A stretch of 29,517 bases of DNA from Chara braunii (Eukaryota; Streptophyta; Charophyceae; Charales; Characeae). The notes under the pieces were generated by a model. That model worked only from the letters and a program-made list of their open reading frames with translations, ran no database searches and was not told the DNA's origin. The number at the start of each line of letters is the position of its first letter. Positions within the stretch are counted from its first letter, which is position 1. The stretch is taken from the NCBI GenBank assembly GCA_003427395.1, contig BFEA01000011.1, positions 6,754,631-6,784,147 of the forward strand, given 5' to 3'. The position numbers and the translations under genes were made by a program. This document shows, piece by piece, positions 29,212 to 29,517 of the stretch.

Positions 29212-29517
29212 TGGCTCCTTTTCCATTCTGCGGAGCATCAGTCCAGTTCCTATAGTGGAGAGCCCAAACTTTCTTTAGGCAGGGGAAAGAAAAAGGCAAA
29301 AGAAAGTATACGAAATTCAGTTTTGTAACTTTTGTTAACTTATTTATTTGTTTTCTTAGAAAAAGGATATCCATCAGGTTTTTTATTTCTGAACCAACAG
29401 CACTAGGTGAGTAGCATTCTGCCATTTTTTGAATTTTTCAGTCACCAGACAGACAGTTGCCCATGTTTACTCCCCTGGGCAAATAGAACTCTCCGACGCA
29501 CACAAAAAAAAAAAAAA
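29212..29517. other. Flank of the insertion, no gene seen
   Basis: AT-rich sequence continuing the interrupted host region upstream of the coiled-coil gene. No exon is recognised. The last 14 or so bases are an A run at the window edge. Confidence 0.5.

Overview
The window looks like repeat-rich nuclear DNA of a plant-lineage eukaryote, most likely a streptophyte alga of the Chara type. That assignment is inference. It rests on an L1-type LINE, a chromodomain-carrying Ty3/Gypsy element primed by initiator-Met tRNA, tRNA-derived SINEs, splice-like sites, a plant-mitochondrial-type rps19 sequence, long CT/GA microsatellites and the absence of any bacterial gene organisation. The assembly is a short-read scaffold: it has a 594-base N gap and two uncut Nextera transposase-end sequences, one of them a complete mate-pair junction inside a duplicated segment.

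Layout. 1-1171: leader with no recognisable gene. 1172-8185 (+): a badly decayed L1-like LINE with an ORF1 zinc knuckle, an APE-type endonuclease, a reverse transcriptase that has lost part of its FADD box, and a C-terminal zf-RVT-like region. It is interrupted by a tRNA-derived SINE (about 5951-6483, minus) and by the sequencing-adapter chimera (5596-5789). 8539-8766 (-): a mitochondrial-type ribosomal protein S19 segment with splice-like borders. 9134-10290 (+): remnants of a second retroelement with a retropepsin motif. 10345-11664: tandem repeats, a cluster of hairpins and low-complexity tracts. 12087-12402: a second tRNA-headed SINE. 12552-13145: gap. 13591-13955: minisatellite. 13956-15498: pyrimidine-rich DNA without a gene. 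15499-19857 (-): a 4.36-kb uninterrupted frame, the only convincing host gene, encoding a large coiled-coil and disordered protein I cannot name. 20226-29207 (-): an almost complete Ty3/Gypsy chromovirus with both LTRs, 4-bp target duplication, primer binding site, and gag, protease, RT, RNase H, integrase and chromodomain in order, all frameshifted. 29212-29517: flank.

The genes do not form an operon or pathway. The biology is layered transposon insertion around one host gene. The chromovirus sits about 370 bp upstream of that gene's large exon in the same orientation, so its 3' LTR could influence the gene. I found no evidence of a new multi-gene system. The observations most worth checking are the rps19-like exon, the unrecognised 4.36-kb coding exon, the TTGAC-box array in the chromovirus leader, the hairpin cluster, and the adapter artefacts.
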